Positions 1 to 9,200 of a stretch of 64,000 bases of DNA are shown here, in pieces. Each line of letters begins with the position of its first letter. Position 1 is the stretch's first letter. The stretch covers positions 124,001 to 188,000 of the forward strand of contig NZ_JAULBL010000001.1 of NCBI RefSeq assembly GCF_030512175.1, written 5' to 3'. The notes under the pieces are model-generated. The model had not been told where the DNA came from. It ran no database searches and saw only the letters and a program-made list of their open reading frames with translations. Both the position numbers and the translations under genes were made by a program. The stretch comes from Paeniglutamicibacter sulfureus. Its GTDB lineage: Bacteria > Actinomycetota > Actinomycetes > Actinomycetales > Micrococcaceae.

Positions 1-107
1 ATCGCGCCGCCGGAGGCAGGAATGTTTTCCAGCCCCTTGACCCACGGGCGGAAGAACACGTTTACGAGCGGCCCCACGATGAACCGCTTCATAAATTGGT
101 AGAACAT
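1..107 (-). CDS. 1-acyl-sn-glycerol-3-phosphate acyltransferase-like (N-terminus only)
   Basis: Only the first 35 codons are in the window; the gene runs off the left edge. Reverse-strand translation begins MFYQFMKRFIVGPL and continues to FRPWVKGLENIPASGGAI. That resembles the N-terminus of actinobacterial PlsC-type acyltransferases, where a short hydrophobic segment precedes the NHxxxxD catalytic box, which lies outside the window. A GGAAGG ribosome-binding site sits about ten bases before the ATG. The expected role is lysophosphatidate acylation at the membrane in phospholipid synthesis. The esterase and acyl-CoA ligase that follow in the opposite direction fit a lipid-metabolism neighbourhood. 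Confidence 0.75.
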   Translation of the reverse strand, partial: MFYQFMKRFIVGPLVNVFFRPWVKGLENIPASGGA

Positions 108-327
108 GCTTGGAACGCCTTCCGGGCCGAGAGTGGTGCGGGACTCCACCGAGAAACCGTGCGCGCGGAGCCCCGGGACATGCCCGGAGACCTGGTGTTG
201 AACACGTGGTTCTCGGTTAGGCTCTAACTGTAGGCAAAACTACGCCATGGGTCACACTTGGCACGACGCGGTGACGTCCGAAGCAGGTGTCCCAGACCCC
301 TCCGACCCTCGCAGGAGCACGCTCCCC

Positions 328-1095
328 ATGCCAGAGACGCCAGCGGCCCCCGGCCCCAACGCTCCGTTCCACCACACCGGGACAAACGGCGCGGCCGTCC
401 TGGTGCTCCACGGATTCACGGCCGGCCCGGCGGGACTGCTGCCCTGGGCCGGGGCCTTCGCGGATGCCGGATACACCGTCAGCCTGCCGCTGCTGCCCGG
501 TCACGGCACGCGTTGGCAGGATCTGGCCGCCGTGAAGCACACCGCGATCATCGATGCCGTGCGACAGGAATTTGCGACGCTGGCCGCCATGCACCGGCGC
601 GTGTACGTCGCCGGGCTTTCCATGGGCGGCGCCCTGGCCCTGCACCTGGCATCGACCCATGCGGTGGCAGGACTCGCGCTGGTGAACCCCGGGCTGACCC
701 TGGCCTCCCCGTTGGCGCCCTTCACCGGGGTGCTGCGCCATCTGTCCCCGACCGTCGCGGGGATCGCCAACGACATCGCCAAGCCAGGTGGAGACGAGCA
801 CGCCTACGCCCGCACCCCGGTCGCGGGGGTGCATGAGCTGCGCAAGCTCTTCAGGGAGACCATCAGTCGGTTGCCGCAGGTCAAGGCCCCGGTCCTCGTG
901 TTCCGCTCAAACACCGACAACGTGGTGCCCGAATCCAGCCTGGACGTGTTGTGCGCCCGGCTCGATGCCGGTGTCCACCTTGAGGTGAACCGGTTGACTC
1001 GCAGCCGCCACGTGGCCACGCTTGACTATGAGGCGGAGTCGATCTTCGCCCGTTCCATCGCGTTCTTCCAGGAAGTTGAAGACAGCAAGCCATGA
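328..1095 (+). CDS. alpha/beta hydrolase, carboxylesterase/monoacylglycerol-lipase type
   Basis: This 255-residue alpha/beta-hydrolase resembles the Est30-type carboxylesterases. It shows the oxyanion-hole stretch VLVLHGFTAGPAG, the nucleophile elbow GLSMGG, an acidic residue in FRSNTDNVVP and a catalytic-type histidine in SRHVATLDYE. The open frame extends back to 247, but an AGGAG ten bases before the ATG at 328 marks the start, and homologous sequence begins only there. The stop overlaps the next start in ATGA, so the two are translationally coupled. The substrate is probably a short- or medium-chain ester or monoacylglycerol, but the exact one cannot be read from sequence. Confidence 0.9.
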   Translation: MPETPAAPGPNAPFHHTGTNGAAVLVLHGFTAGPAGLLPWAGAFADAGYTVSLPLLPGHGTRWQDLAAVKHTAIIDAVRQEFATLAAMHRRVYVAGLSMGGALALHLASTHAVAGLALVNPGLTLASPLAPFTGVLRHLSPTVAGIANDIAKPGGDEHAYARTPVAGVHELRKLFRETISRLPQVKAPVLVFRSNTDNVVPESSLDVLCARLDAGVHLEVNRLTRSRHVATLDYEAESIFARSIAFFQEVEDSKP

Positions 1096-1565
1096 CCAAC
1101 CCCATGCACGAGCCGGCCGAATCCGGCGATTCCGACGATTCGGTGTGGGAAGACCTGGTCCGCCGGCTGGAGGCGACGCCCGGCGATCCCACGGAACCCG
1201 CTTCCGGCGACTCCCCCGCGCCCCCGGCGCCGGGCTCCGTCGCCCCGCGCGGTGTGGACCCGGGGCTCTTCAGCATGCACCCGGCGCTGTCCGGTCCGCG
1301 CGACCACGACCTGCCCGACGAGGACGAAGGCTCCTTTGTCCCGGAGGATCCACCGGCCCTGGGATCGGGAAACCCGCTGTTGACCCTGGCCTGGTCCTGC
1401 GCCGCGGGCGCCCCGATCGCACTGCTGCTGTTGGCCATCTTCTGGCGACGGGCACCCATGCCGCTGTGGATCGGGCTGGTCGTGGTGGCGGTGGCCGCCG
1501 CGGTGTTCCTCTTCGCCCGCTTGCCGCGCCACCGGCAGGACGGCGACGACGGTGCCCGCGTGTAG
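1092..1565 (+). CDS. small membrane protein of unknown function
   Basis: This 157-residue protein has a long acidic, proline-rich N-terminus (about residues 1-95), followed by two adjacent hydrophobic helices (about 97-118 and 125-145) and a short basic tail. I recognise no family. The ATG overlaps the stop of the esterase gene by four bases, so it is almost certainly translated from the same mRNA. The layout suggests a cytoplasmic disordered tail anchored by a helical hairpin, perhaps an accessory or scaffold for the esterase or the acyl-CoA ligase downstream. That role is inference only. Confidence 0.8.
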   Translation: MTNPMHEPAESGDSDDSVWEDLVRRLEATPGDPTEPASGDSPAPPAPGSVAPRGVDPGLFSMHPALSGPRDHDLPDEDEGSFVPEDPPALGSGNPLLTLAWSCAAGAPIALLLLAIFWRRAPMPLWIGLVVVAVAAAVFLFARLPRHRQDGDDGARV

Positions 1566-1607
1566 CCGCGCCGAAATTTGTTGCGAACCGCGGCAAATGC
1601 CCGTAAG

Positions 1608-1621
1608 TTACCTGTCAGTAA
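1608..1621. promoter_or_regulatory. TTAC-N6-GTAA inverted repeat, possible operator
   Basis: TTACCTGTCAGTAA lies in the 150-base gap before the acyl-CoA ligase gene, about 95 bases from its ATG. The TTAC/GTAA ends are symmetric, as in operators of TetR-type regulators of fatty-acid degradation genes. Identity of the regulator is inference. Confidence 0.3.
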
Positions 1622-1715
1622 ACAATGTGTGACCCGAACCACTATGATGGGTGACATGGGGGAAGAGGGGTTGGCGGGCACGCCCAACACCGCCCCGGAA
1701 CCGAAGGAGCTCCAA

Positions 1716-3530
1716 ATGCAGGAATTAGCCGTCCCTCCGCTGGTGGAGAACCCGCCGCAGACCAACATCACCGACCTGCTCCTGCGCCATGCCCGGTCCG
1801 CCGCCGACCCGGCGCTGCTGTCCAAGCCGGGCCCGAACGGGACCTGGATCGACATGCCTGCCTCGGAGTTCGCGGCGGAGGCCTCCGCCCTGGCCAAGGG
1901 GTTCATCGCCTCCGGCATCGCCCCGGGGGCACGCATCGGCCTGATGGCCCGCACCCGCTACGAGTGGACGCTCGTCGACTTCGCCATCTGGTTCGCCGGC
2001 TGCGTCACGGTTCCGGTCTACGAGACCTCCTCCCCCAGCCAGGTCGCCTGGATCCTGGGCGACTCCCACGCGGTTGCCGCCGTCGTGGAGGCCCCGCGCC
2101 ATGAGACCGTCGTGCGCCAGGCCGCCCACCAGGAAGGCCTGGAGAAGCTGGAACATGTGTGGCAGATGGACGGCAACGGGCTCGATGCCCTGCGCGAGGC
2201 CGGCAAGGACGTTGACGACGCGGTCTTGGAGGAGCGTCGCTCGGCCGCCGGGCTGGACTCGCTGGCCACGATCATCTACACCTCCGGCACCACCGGGCGG
2301 CCCAAGGGCTGCGAGCTGACCCACTCGAACTTCGTCGAGCTCAGCGACAACGCCGCCGCCGAGCTTCCCGAGGTCGTCTACCCGGGCGCCGCAACCATCA
2401 TGTTCCTGCCGCTGGCCCACGTCTTCGCCCGCTACATCTCGGTGCTCGCCGTAGCCGGCGGGGTCAAGGTGGCCCACACCGCCGACGTGAAGAACCTGCT
2501 GCCCGACCTGCAGTCCTTCCAGCCCAACTTCATCCTCGCGGTGCCGCGCGTGTTCGAGAAGGTCTACAACTCCTCGATGCTCAAGGCCGAGGACGCCGGC
2601 AAGGGCAAGATCTTCCACGCCGGCGCCGACACCGCCATCGCCTTCTCCCGCGCCGAGCAGGAGGGCAAGGTCCCGCTGGGCCTCAAGCTCAAGCACAAGC
2701 TCTTCGACGTGCTGCTGTACGGCAAGATCCGCGCCGCGATGGGTGGGAAGGTCGTGCACGCGGTCTCCGGCGGCGCCCCGCTGGGCGAACGACTGGGGCA
2801 CTTCTTCCACGGCATCGGACTCACGGTGCTTGAGGGTTACGGCCTGACCGAGACCACCGCCCCGATCACGGTGAACACCCCCAAGAACTTGAAGATCGGC
2901 ACCGTGGGGCGCCCGCTGCCCGGCAACGCCGTGCGGATCGCCCAGGACGGCGAGATCCTGGCCAAGGGCTTCTGCGTGATGCGCGGCTACTACAACCGCC
3001 CGGACCTCGAGGCGGAGACCTTCTCCGATGGCTGGTTCCGTACCGGGGACATCGGCGAGCTGGACGCCGACGGCTTCCTGCGCATCACCGGACGCAAGAA
3101 GGAAATCATCGTCACCGCCAGCGGCAAGAACGTGATCCCGGCACTGCTGGAGGACCAGATCCGTGCCGACGCCCTGGTCTCCCAGTGCGTCGTGGTCGGC
3201 GATGCCCGCCCGTTCATCGCCGCGCTCATCACCCTGGACGCGGATGCGCTTCCGGGCTGGCTGCAGCGCCACCACCTTCCGGCCGAGACGACGGTGGCCC
3301 AGGCCGCAGAGCTGCCGCAGGTCCGCGACGCGATTGCCGCGCTGGTGGAGAAGGCCAACGGCGCGGTCTCGCGCGCCGAGGCCATCAAGGAGTTCCGCAT
3401 CGTGCCCACCGACTTCACCGAGGACTCGGGGCACCTGACCCCGTCGCTGAAGATCAAGCGCGCCCAGGTGCTCAAGGACTACGAGGCGGTGCTCGAGGAC
3501 ATCTACGCGGGCTCCAAGCCGCGCGCCTAA
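1716..3530 (+). CDS. long-chain acyl-CoA synthetase (FadD15 type)
   Basis: This 604-residue adenylate-forming enzyme activates fatty acids to acyl-CoA by way of an acyl-adenylate. The ATP-binding P-loop IIYTSGTTGRPKG is near residue 180, the adenine motif GYGLTET follows, and the hinge motif GWFRTGDIG and TGRKKEIIVTASGKN lie in the C-terminal subdomain. Length and motifs match the FadD15/long-chain AMP-ligase group rather than acetyl-CoA synthetases. The frame is open from 1578, but AAGGAG six bases before the ATG at 1716, followed by MQELAVPPL, marks the start. A strong hairpin follows the stop. Chain-length preference is not readable. Confidence 0.93.
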   Translation: MQELAVPPLVENPPQTNITDLLLRHARSAADPALLSKPGPNGTWIDMPASEFAAEASALAKGFIASGIAPGARIGLMARTRYEWTLVDFAIWFAGCVTVPVYETSSPSQVAWILGDSHAVAAVVEAPRHETVVRQAAHQEGLEKLEHVWQMDGNGLDALREAGKDVDDAVLEERRSAAGLDSLATIIYTSGTTGRPKGCELTHSNFVELSDNAAAELPEVVYPGAATIMFLPLAHVFARYISVLAVAGGVKVAHTADVKNLLPDLQSFQPNFILAVPRVFEKVYNSSMLKAEDAGKGKIFHAGADTAIAFSRAEQEGKVPLGLKLKHKLFDVLLYGKIRAAMGGKVVHAVSGGAPLGERLGHFFHGIGLTVLEGYGLTETTAPITVNTPKNLKIGTVGRPLPGNAVRIAQDGEILAKGFCVMRGYYNRPDLEAETFSDGWFRTGDIGELDADGFLRITGRKKEIIVTASGKNVIPALLEDQIRADALVSQCVVVGDARPFIAALITLDADALPGWLQRHHLPAETTVAQAAELPQVRDAIAALVEKANGAVSRAEAIKEFRIVPTDFTEDSGHLTPSLKIKRAQVLKDYEAVLEDIYAGSKPRA

Positions 3531-3546
3531 CGCCGGATCAGCATCA

Positions 3547-3591
3547 AGACGCGCGGGGCGGGCACCGAATCGGTGCCCGCCCCGCGCGTCT
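3547..3591. terminator. bidirectional intrinsic terminator
   Basis: A perfect 21-base-pair stem with a three-base loop (AAT at 3568-3570) lies between the convergent acyl-CoA ligase and mycothione reductase genes. Its position lets it end transcription from both sides. There is no long T-run. Confidence 0.85.
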
Positions 3592-3612
3592 ATTGCCCTT
3601 GCCCGGTTGCTC

Positions 3613-5028
3613 CTACAACGGGTCGGAATCGCCGACCGGAACGCCGAGGCCCAGCAGGGCGTTTTCCACGACCTCGCTCAGCGCCGGGTGGATCCAGAAC
3701 GGCTCGCGTGCCATGGTGTTGACCGACATTCCACTGACCATCGCCTGAATGAGCGGCTGGATCAGCAGCGAGGCCTCATGGCCCATGATGTGCGCTCCCA
3801 GCAAGAATCCGGTGTCCTTGCGGGCCAGCAGCTTCACGATGCCCACTTCGTCCTCCATGGCCCAGCCGTAGGCGGTGGAGCCGTAGGGCTGGATGACCGA
3901 GAGCACGGCCTCGTCCCCGTGCTCGGCCCGGGCCTGGGCCTCGGTGGAACCGACGGAGGCGATCTGCGGGTTGCTGAACACCGCCGCTGGCACTGCCCGG
4001 CGGTCCATGGGGCGCATGGCGTCGGGGTTCTCCAGGTTGTGGGCCACCACGCGCGCCTCGCGGTTTGCCACGTGCTTGAGCTGCTCGATATTCGCCGCGT
4101 CGCCCAGTCCGAAGATGCCCTGCACGGGCTCTCCGGAAGCCAGCACGCGCTGGTATTCGTCAACGACCAGCGAGCCGTCATCCCGCAGGTCGAACCCGAG
4201 GTCGGCCACGCCAAGCCGGTCGGTGTTCGGCGTCCGGCCGGTGGCCACCAGCACCACGTCGGCTGCCATCTCCAGCGGCTTCCCGTCACGCTCGAGGCGG
4301 ACCAGCAGCCCGTCCCCGTGCTTCTCGATGCCCTGCACCGCAGCATTGAGCTCCACGCCCCAGCGCTTGGTGGCGGCCTGGGTGAAGGCAGCTGAAATGT
4401 CGGCGTCCTGCTGGCGCATCAGGGCGCCGGAGCGATTCACCTGGATGACCTCGCTGCCCAACGCGGAGAAGACCGCTGCGAATTCGCTGGCAATGTAGCC
4501 GCCGCCCAGGATCACCATGCGCCGAGGCAGCTCGTCCAGGCGCATGACGGTGTCTGAGGTGTGCACGCCGGGCAGGTCGATGCCGGGGACCTCGGGCAGG
4601 ACCGCGCGCGATCCGGTGGCGATGACGATGTTGTCCGCAGTGATGCTCTGACCGGCGGCCGTGTTCAACTCGTTGCGCGAGATGAAGGAAACGTGCTCGG
4701 TGTAGAGCGTGACGTTCTCCAGCTCGTGGGCCCGGTAATTCTTGCCGGATTCGGAAATGGAGTCGATGCGTCCGAAGATCCGATCCCGCAGGCCGGCCCA
4801 GTCGGCCCCCTCGAACGTCATCGACACGCCCAGGCGCTTGGCCTCGGCGACGGAAGCCGCCAGCTGTGCCGGGTAGACGAACATCTTGGTGGGGATGCAG
4901 CCGACGTTCAGGCAGGTGCCGCCGAAGGTGCCGGCATCGATGATCGCCACCTTCTTGCCGTCCCAGTGCTCGGTGATCAACGAGTTGCCGGATCCGGATC
5001 CGATGATTGCCAGGTCGTAATGTGTCAT
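3613..5028 (-). CDS. mtr: mycothione reductase
   Basis: This 471-residue cytoplasmic flavoprotein disulfide reductase uses NADPH and FAD to reduce mycothione to mycothiol, the main low-molecular-weight thiol of actinobacteria. The FAD-binding start YDLAIIGSGSGNS, the redox-active pair in GGTCLNVGCIPTKMFVY, the NADPH fold VILGGGYIASEFA and the C-terminal dimer-interface motif WIHPALSEVVENALL are present. The GSGSGNS and PTKMFVY variants separate Mtr from dihydrolipoamide dehydrogenase and glutathione reductase. It lies nine bases behind the MinD-like gene and is probably cotranscribed with it. Mycothiol use agrees with the MDMPI-type protein encoded at 57.4-58.1 kb. Confidence 0.93.
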   Translation of the reverse strand: MTHYDLAIIGSGSGNSLITEHWDGKKVAIIDAGTFGGTCLNVGCIPTKMFVYPAQLAASVAEAKRLGVSMTFEGADWAGLRDRIFGRIDSISESGKNYRAHELENVTLYTEHVSFISRNELNTAAGQSITADNIVIATGSRAVLPEVPGIDLPGVHTSDTVMRLDELPRRMVILGGGYIASEFAAVFSALGSEVIQVNRSGALMRQQDADISAAFTQAATKRWGVELNAAVQGIEKHGDGLLVRLERDGKPLEMAADVVLVATGRTPNTDRLGVADLGFDLRDDGSLVVDEYQRVLASGEPVQGIFGLGDAANIEQLKHVANREARVVAHNLENPDAMRPMDRRAVPAAVFSNPQIASVGSTEAQARAEHGDEAVLSVIQPYGSTAYGWAMEDEVGIVKLLARKDTGFLLGAHIMGHEASLLIQPLIQAMVSGMSVNTMAREPFWIHPALSEVVENALLGLGVPVGDSDPL

Positions 5029-5037
5029 GGTGGGTGC

Positions 5038-6018
5038 CTAGTGCTCCTGAACGATGGTGGAAATTTCGTGGACAAGTTGGTCGATTGCCTGACGTGCTGC
5101 CCGGCGCGGAGCCCTTGACACCGTCGCGGGGAGGGACAGCGCCGGGTCAAAGGGCAACAGGATCACCGGCCGGTCAAGGTCCGCCGGGAGCTGCAGCTCC
5201 CCACTCTCCTCCGCTCCGATGTTGATCGCGAAGAGCGTGCGCGCCGGCAGGTCCGGCTTGCCGTTGGCTTCAAGCCAGCGCAGCTTCTCCCCCAGCTCCG
5301 CGGTCATGCCCGGGTCCGGCGGGCAGACGAGCACCAGCGCATCTGTGTCACCCAGCATTCCGGCAAAAGCGGCGCGGGCCAGGCCGGGGCCTGCAGTCCG
5401 GAATCGCCATCCCTTGCCGTCGGTCCGGCGCTCGAGGGCTGCGGCCAGCGTCCCGGCGCCGGCATGCTCGACCAGCGAGAGCACCGTAATGACCTTGTGG
5501 TCGCGGGAAATTGGTGCCGGGGCTGCTGTGGGTTCGGGGGCCTCGGATGCTGCGGAAGCGGATGGCTCCGGCGTTCCTTGCTCCGGCACCGTGTCCGCCT
5601 GGGTGTCGGCGTGGGTGTCGGCGTGGGTGTCGGCGTGGATGTCGGCGTCGTTCTCCGGAAGATCTCCGGATGCGGGGAAGGTCATGTCAGGATCGGCAGG
5701 TTCGTCGGTCTGCGCTGTCGGGAGCGCCGGGGCTTCGAGCGCCGGGGCTTCGGTCGCCGGTGCCTCGATCGCCGGGGCTTCCTGTGCGGATCCATCCCCC
5801 GTTTTGGCCGCGGGCCGGGCTTCTGCGTGAGTGGCTGCGGGTTCACCGGCAGGTGACGGCGACTGGCTCCCGGTGGTATCCGGGGGTGTCGGTCCGGGGG
5901 TGTCGACAGGGGCGGGTTTGGCCGGCGCAACGTCGCCGGCGGATCCGGATTCCGTTCGCGCCGACCGTGACAGCCGCGCGAATATCCGTGAAATAAAGCC
6001 TGCACGTTTGATGGCCAT
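5038..6018 (-). CDS. MinD/ParA-like protein with degenerate nucleotide site and low-complexity linker
   Basis: This 326-residue protein has three parts. A basic N-terminal segment (MAIKRAGFISRIF) comes first. A Pro/Ala/Glu-rich linker of about 150 residues follows, with tandem EAPA and DTHA repeats. A C-terminal domain of about 150 residues starts VITVLSLVEHAGAGTLAAAL. That domain looks like a SIMIBI/MinD fold, but where Walker A should read KGGxGKT it has EHAGAGT, without the lysine. The later DALVLVCPP and LLPFDPALS stretches resemble strands of such folds. GGAAGGAG precedes the ATG at 6018; the open frame to 6219 lacks support. It lies directly upstream of mtr. Function is unknown and the fold assignment is tentative. 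Confidence 0.8.
   Translation of the reverse strand: MAIKRAGFISRIFARLSRSARTESGSAGDVAPAKPAPVDTPGPTPPDTTGSQSPSPAGEPAATHAEARPAAKTGDGSAQEAPAIEAPATEAPALEAPALPTAQTDEPADPDMTFPASGDLPENDADIHADTHADTHADTQADTVPEQGTPEPSASAASEAPEPTAAPAPISRDHKVITVLSLVEHAGAGTLAAALERRTDGKGWRFRTAGPGLARAAFAGMLGDTDALVLVCPPDPGMTAELGEKLRWLEANGKPDLPARTLFAINIGAEESGELQLPADLDRPVILLPFDPALSLPATVSRAPRRAARQAIDQLVHEISTIVQEH
5591..5649. repeat. 12-base tandem repeat inside the MinD-like gene
   Basis: About four to five near-identical copies of GTGTCGGCGTGG encode the DTHADTHADTHADTQADT tract of the linker. A second, looser 15-base repeat at about 5720-5780 encodes the EAPA repeats. Both are in frame, so copy-number change would alter linker length without a frameshift. 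Confidence 0.8.
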
Positions 6019-6114
6019 GGATCCCACTCCTTCCAACGGCGTTCCGGGTTTGGTTCGCCGCCTGTTCGTTGCCGCTGGTGCATCCACTGGCAATTGGCAC
6101 CCTAACACGCAAGT

Positions 6115-6166
6115 GAGGATGGACCCGTCCCAGGCCCTCGGAATCGGGGCGGGCGGGTCCATCCTC
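6115..6166. other. 13-bp inverted repeat between pyc and the MinD-like gene
   Basis: Perfect arms at 6115-6127 and 6154-6166 flank a 26-base loop, just upstream (minus strand) of the MinD-like/mtr pair. It could be a second terminator for pyc or a leader hairpin for the downstream pair. Confidence 0.45.
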
Positions 6167-6188
6167 GCGCGCGTTGCATGCTTGTTTG

Positions 6189-6221
6189 CGGTGCCGGCCC
6201 CCCAAGGGATGGCCGGCACCG
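6189..6221 (-). terminator. intrinsic terminator of pyc
   Basis: An 11-base-pair GC-rich stem (6189-6199 with 6211-6221) begins a few bases after the pyc stop codon on the minus strand. Confidence 0.65.
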
Positions 6222-6226
6222 TGTGG

Positions 6227-9200
6227 CTATGCCGGGTCGATGACCACCAGTAGGTCCCCGCCCTGCACCTGGGCGGTGCCGGCGATCGCGAGGCGGGCCA
6301 CGGTGCCGGCGACCGTGGAGGTGATCCCGGCCTCCATCTTCATGGCCTCGATGGTGGCGACGGTGCCGCCGACTTCGATGCGGTCGCCCACGGCCACCTG
6401 GGCGGTGACGGCGCCGGCGAACGGAGCCGCAACATGCCCGGGGTTCGCCGAGTCGGCCTTCTCCGCGGCAACCACCGTGGATTCCACCGATTCGTCGCGC
6501 ACCATCAGCTGGCGGGATTGGCCGTTGAGCGTCACCGTCACGGTGCGCAGGCCCTTCTCGTCGGGCTCGGAAATCGACTGCAGGATGACCAGCAGGCGCA
6601 CGCCCTTGCCCAGGGACACCACATGCTCGCGGCCCTTGACCAGGCCGTAGAGGTAGTCGCGGGTGTGCAGGACCGACAGGTCCCCGTAGTTCTCCACGCT
6701 CGCGGCAAAGTCGCGGGTCGGGCCGGCAAAGAGCAGGCGGTTCAGCGTGGCGCGGCGGGTGGCCGAATCTGCGTTCAGCGCGTCCGAGTCCTCGGCCGAA
6801 AGCTCCTCGACGTGCGGGCGCACGACGCGGCCCTCCAGGGCCTTGGAACGGAACGGCTCCGGCCAGCCTCCCGGAGGATCGCCCAGTTCCCCGGAGAGGA
6901 ACTGGATGACCGAGTCCGGGATGTCGAAGGACTTCGGGTCCTTCTCGAACTCGGCCGGGTCCACGCCCATTCCCACCAGCTGCAGGGCGAGGTCGCCGAC
7001 CACCTTGGAGGACGGGGTCACCTTGACCAGGCGGCCCAGGATGGCGTTGGCCGCGGTGTACATGTCCTCGATGGCCTCGAAGCGCTCGCCCAGGCCCAGT
7101 GCGATGGCCTGCTGGCGCAGGTTGGAGAGCTGGCCCCCGGGGATCTCGTGGCGGTAGACGCGGCCGGTCGGGGCGGCAAGCCCGGATTCGAACGGGGAGT
7201 ACATGGAGCGCACCGATTCCCAGTAGGGTTCCAGCGAAGCTGCGGCCTCCAGGGAGATGCCGGTGTCGCGCTCGGTGTTCTCCAGAGCCGCGATCAGCGC
7301 GGAGGCCGATGGCTGGGAGGTGGTCCCCGACATCGATGCAGCGGCGACGTCCACGGCGTCGACCCCGGCGTTGATGGCCGCCAGCAACGTGGCCGACTGG
7401 CCTCCGGCGGTGTCGTGGGTGTGCAGGTGCACCGGCAGGTCGAAGCGCTCGCGCAGGGCGGTGACAAGCTTCGCCGCCGCGGCAGGGCGCAACAGGCCGG
7501 CCATGTCCTTGATCGCCAGGATGTGCGCCCCGGCGTCCACGATCTGCTGAGCCAGGTTCAGGTAGTAATCCAGCGTGTACAGGTCTTCGGCCGGGTCCAG
7601 CAGGTTGCCGGTGTAGCACAGGGCCACCTCGGCCACCGCGGTGCCGGTCTCCCGGACCGCCTTGATGGCCGGGGCCATCTGCGAGACGTCGTTCAGCGCA
7701 TCGAAGATGCGGAAGATGTCGATGCCGGTGGCCGCCGCTTCCTTCACGAAGGCGTCGGTGACCTCGGTCGGGTACGGGGTGTAGCCCACGGTGTTGCGTC
7801 CGCGCAGCAGCATCTGCAGCGGGATGTTCGGCAGCTCGGCGCGCAGCAGCGCCAGGCGCTCCCACGGGTCCTCGCCCAGGAAGCGCAGCGACACGTCGTA
7901 CGTCGCCCCGCCCCAGACCTCCATGGAGAAGAGCTGTGGCATCACGTGCGCGTAGGCGGGTGCCGCGGCCAGCAGGTCGCGGGTGCGCACGCGGGTGGCC
8001 AGCAACGACTGGTGGGCGTCGCGGAAGGTGGTGTCCGTGACGGCCACCGCCGTCGAGTCGCGCAACGCCTTGGCGAAGCCCTCCGGGCCAAGTTCCAGCA
8101 GGCGCTGGCGCCAGCCGGCGGGCGGTGCCTGGTCCGAGGGACCGTCGAACGGGCTGCGCTCCGGCTCGGTGGACTTGTCCCCCGGGAATGCCGGAAGCTT
8201 CTTGCGCGGGTCGATGCCCTCGACGCGGGCGCCGTTGGGCTGGTTGACGGTGACATCGGCCAGGAACGCCAGGGCCTTGGTGCCGCGGTCCTGGGACTTC
8301 TTCCCGGCCAAGAGCTCCGGGTGCTTGTCGATGAAGTCCGTGGCGGCTTCCCCGGCCAGGAAGGCCGGGTCGTCGAGCACGTTCATCAGGAACGGGATGT
8401 TGGTGGTCACGCCGCGGACGCGGAACTCGGCCAGCGCACGGCGGGCCCTGGCCACCGCGGTGGCGAAGTCGCGGCCGCGGCAGGTGAGCTTGACCAGCAT
8501 CGAGTCGAAGTGCGGGGAGACCTCGGCGCCGGTGTAGATGGTGCCGCCGTCCAGGCGCACGCCCGAGCCGCCGGCAGAGCGGTAAACCGTGATGGTTCCC
8601 ACATCCGGGCGGAAGCCGTTGGCCGGGTCCTCGGTGGTGATGCGCGATTGCAGGGCAACGCCGCGGATCTGCAGCTCGTCCTGGCGGATGCCCAGGTCTT
8701 CCAGGGTCTCGCCGGCGGCAATGCGCATCTGCGCCTGCACCAGGTCGACGTCGGTGATTTCCTCGGTGACCGTGTGCTCGACCTGGATGCGCGGGTTCAT
8801 CTCGATGAACACGTGCTGTCCAGCGCGCTCGCCCACGGTGTCGACCAGGAACTCCACGGTTCCGGCGTTCTGGTAGTTCAGCGCCTTGGCGAACTTCACC
8901 GCGTCGGCGTAGAGCGCCTGGCGGATGTTCTCGTCCAGGTTCGGGGCCGGGGCGATCTCGATGACCTTCTGGTGGCGGCGCTGCAGCGAGCAGTCCCGCT
9001 CAAAGAGGTGCACGATGTTGCCGTGCTCATCGGCCAGGATCTGGACCTCGATGTGGCGCGGGCGCAGCACGGCCTGCTCCAGGAACACCGTCGGGTCGCC
9101 GAAGGCGCTCCCTGCCTCGCGCATAGCAGCCGAGAGCGATTCGGCCAGCTGGTCACGGGTGTCGACGCGGCGCATGCCGCGGCCGCCGCCACCTGCCACT

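Noticed and set aside
1725-3434. 569-codon open frame on the minus strand
   Set aside because: It is antisense to the acyl-CoA ligase gene, which has all its motifs. Composition is Gly/Asp/His-rich shadow sequence.
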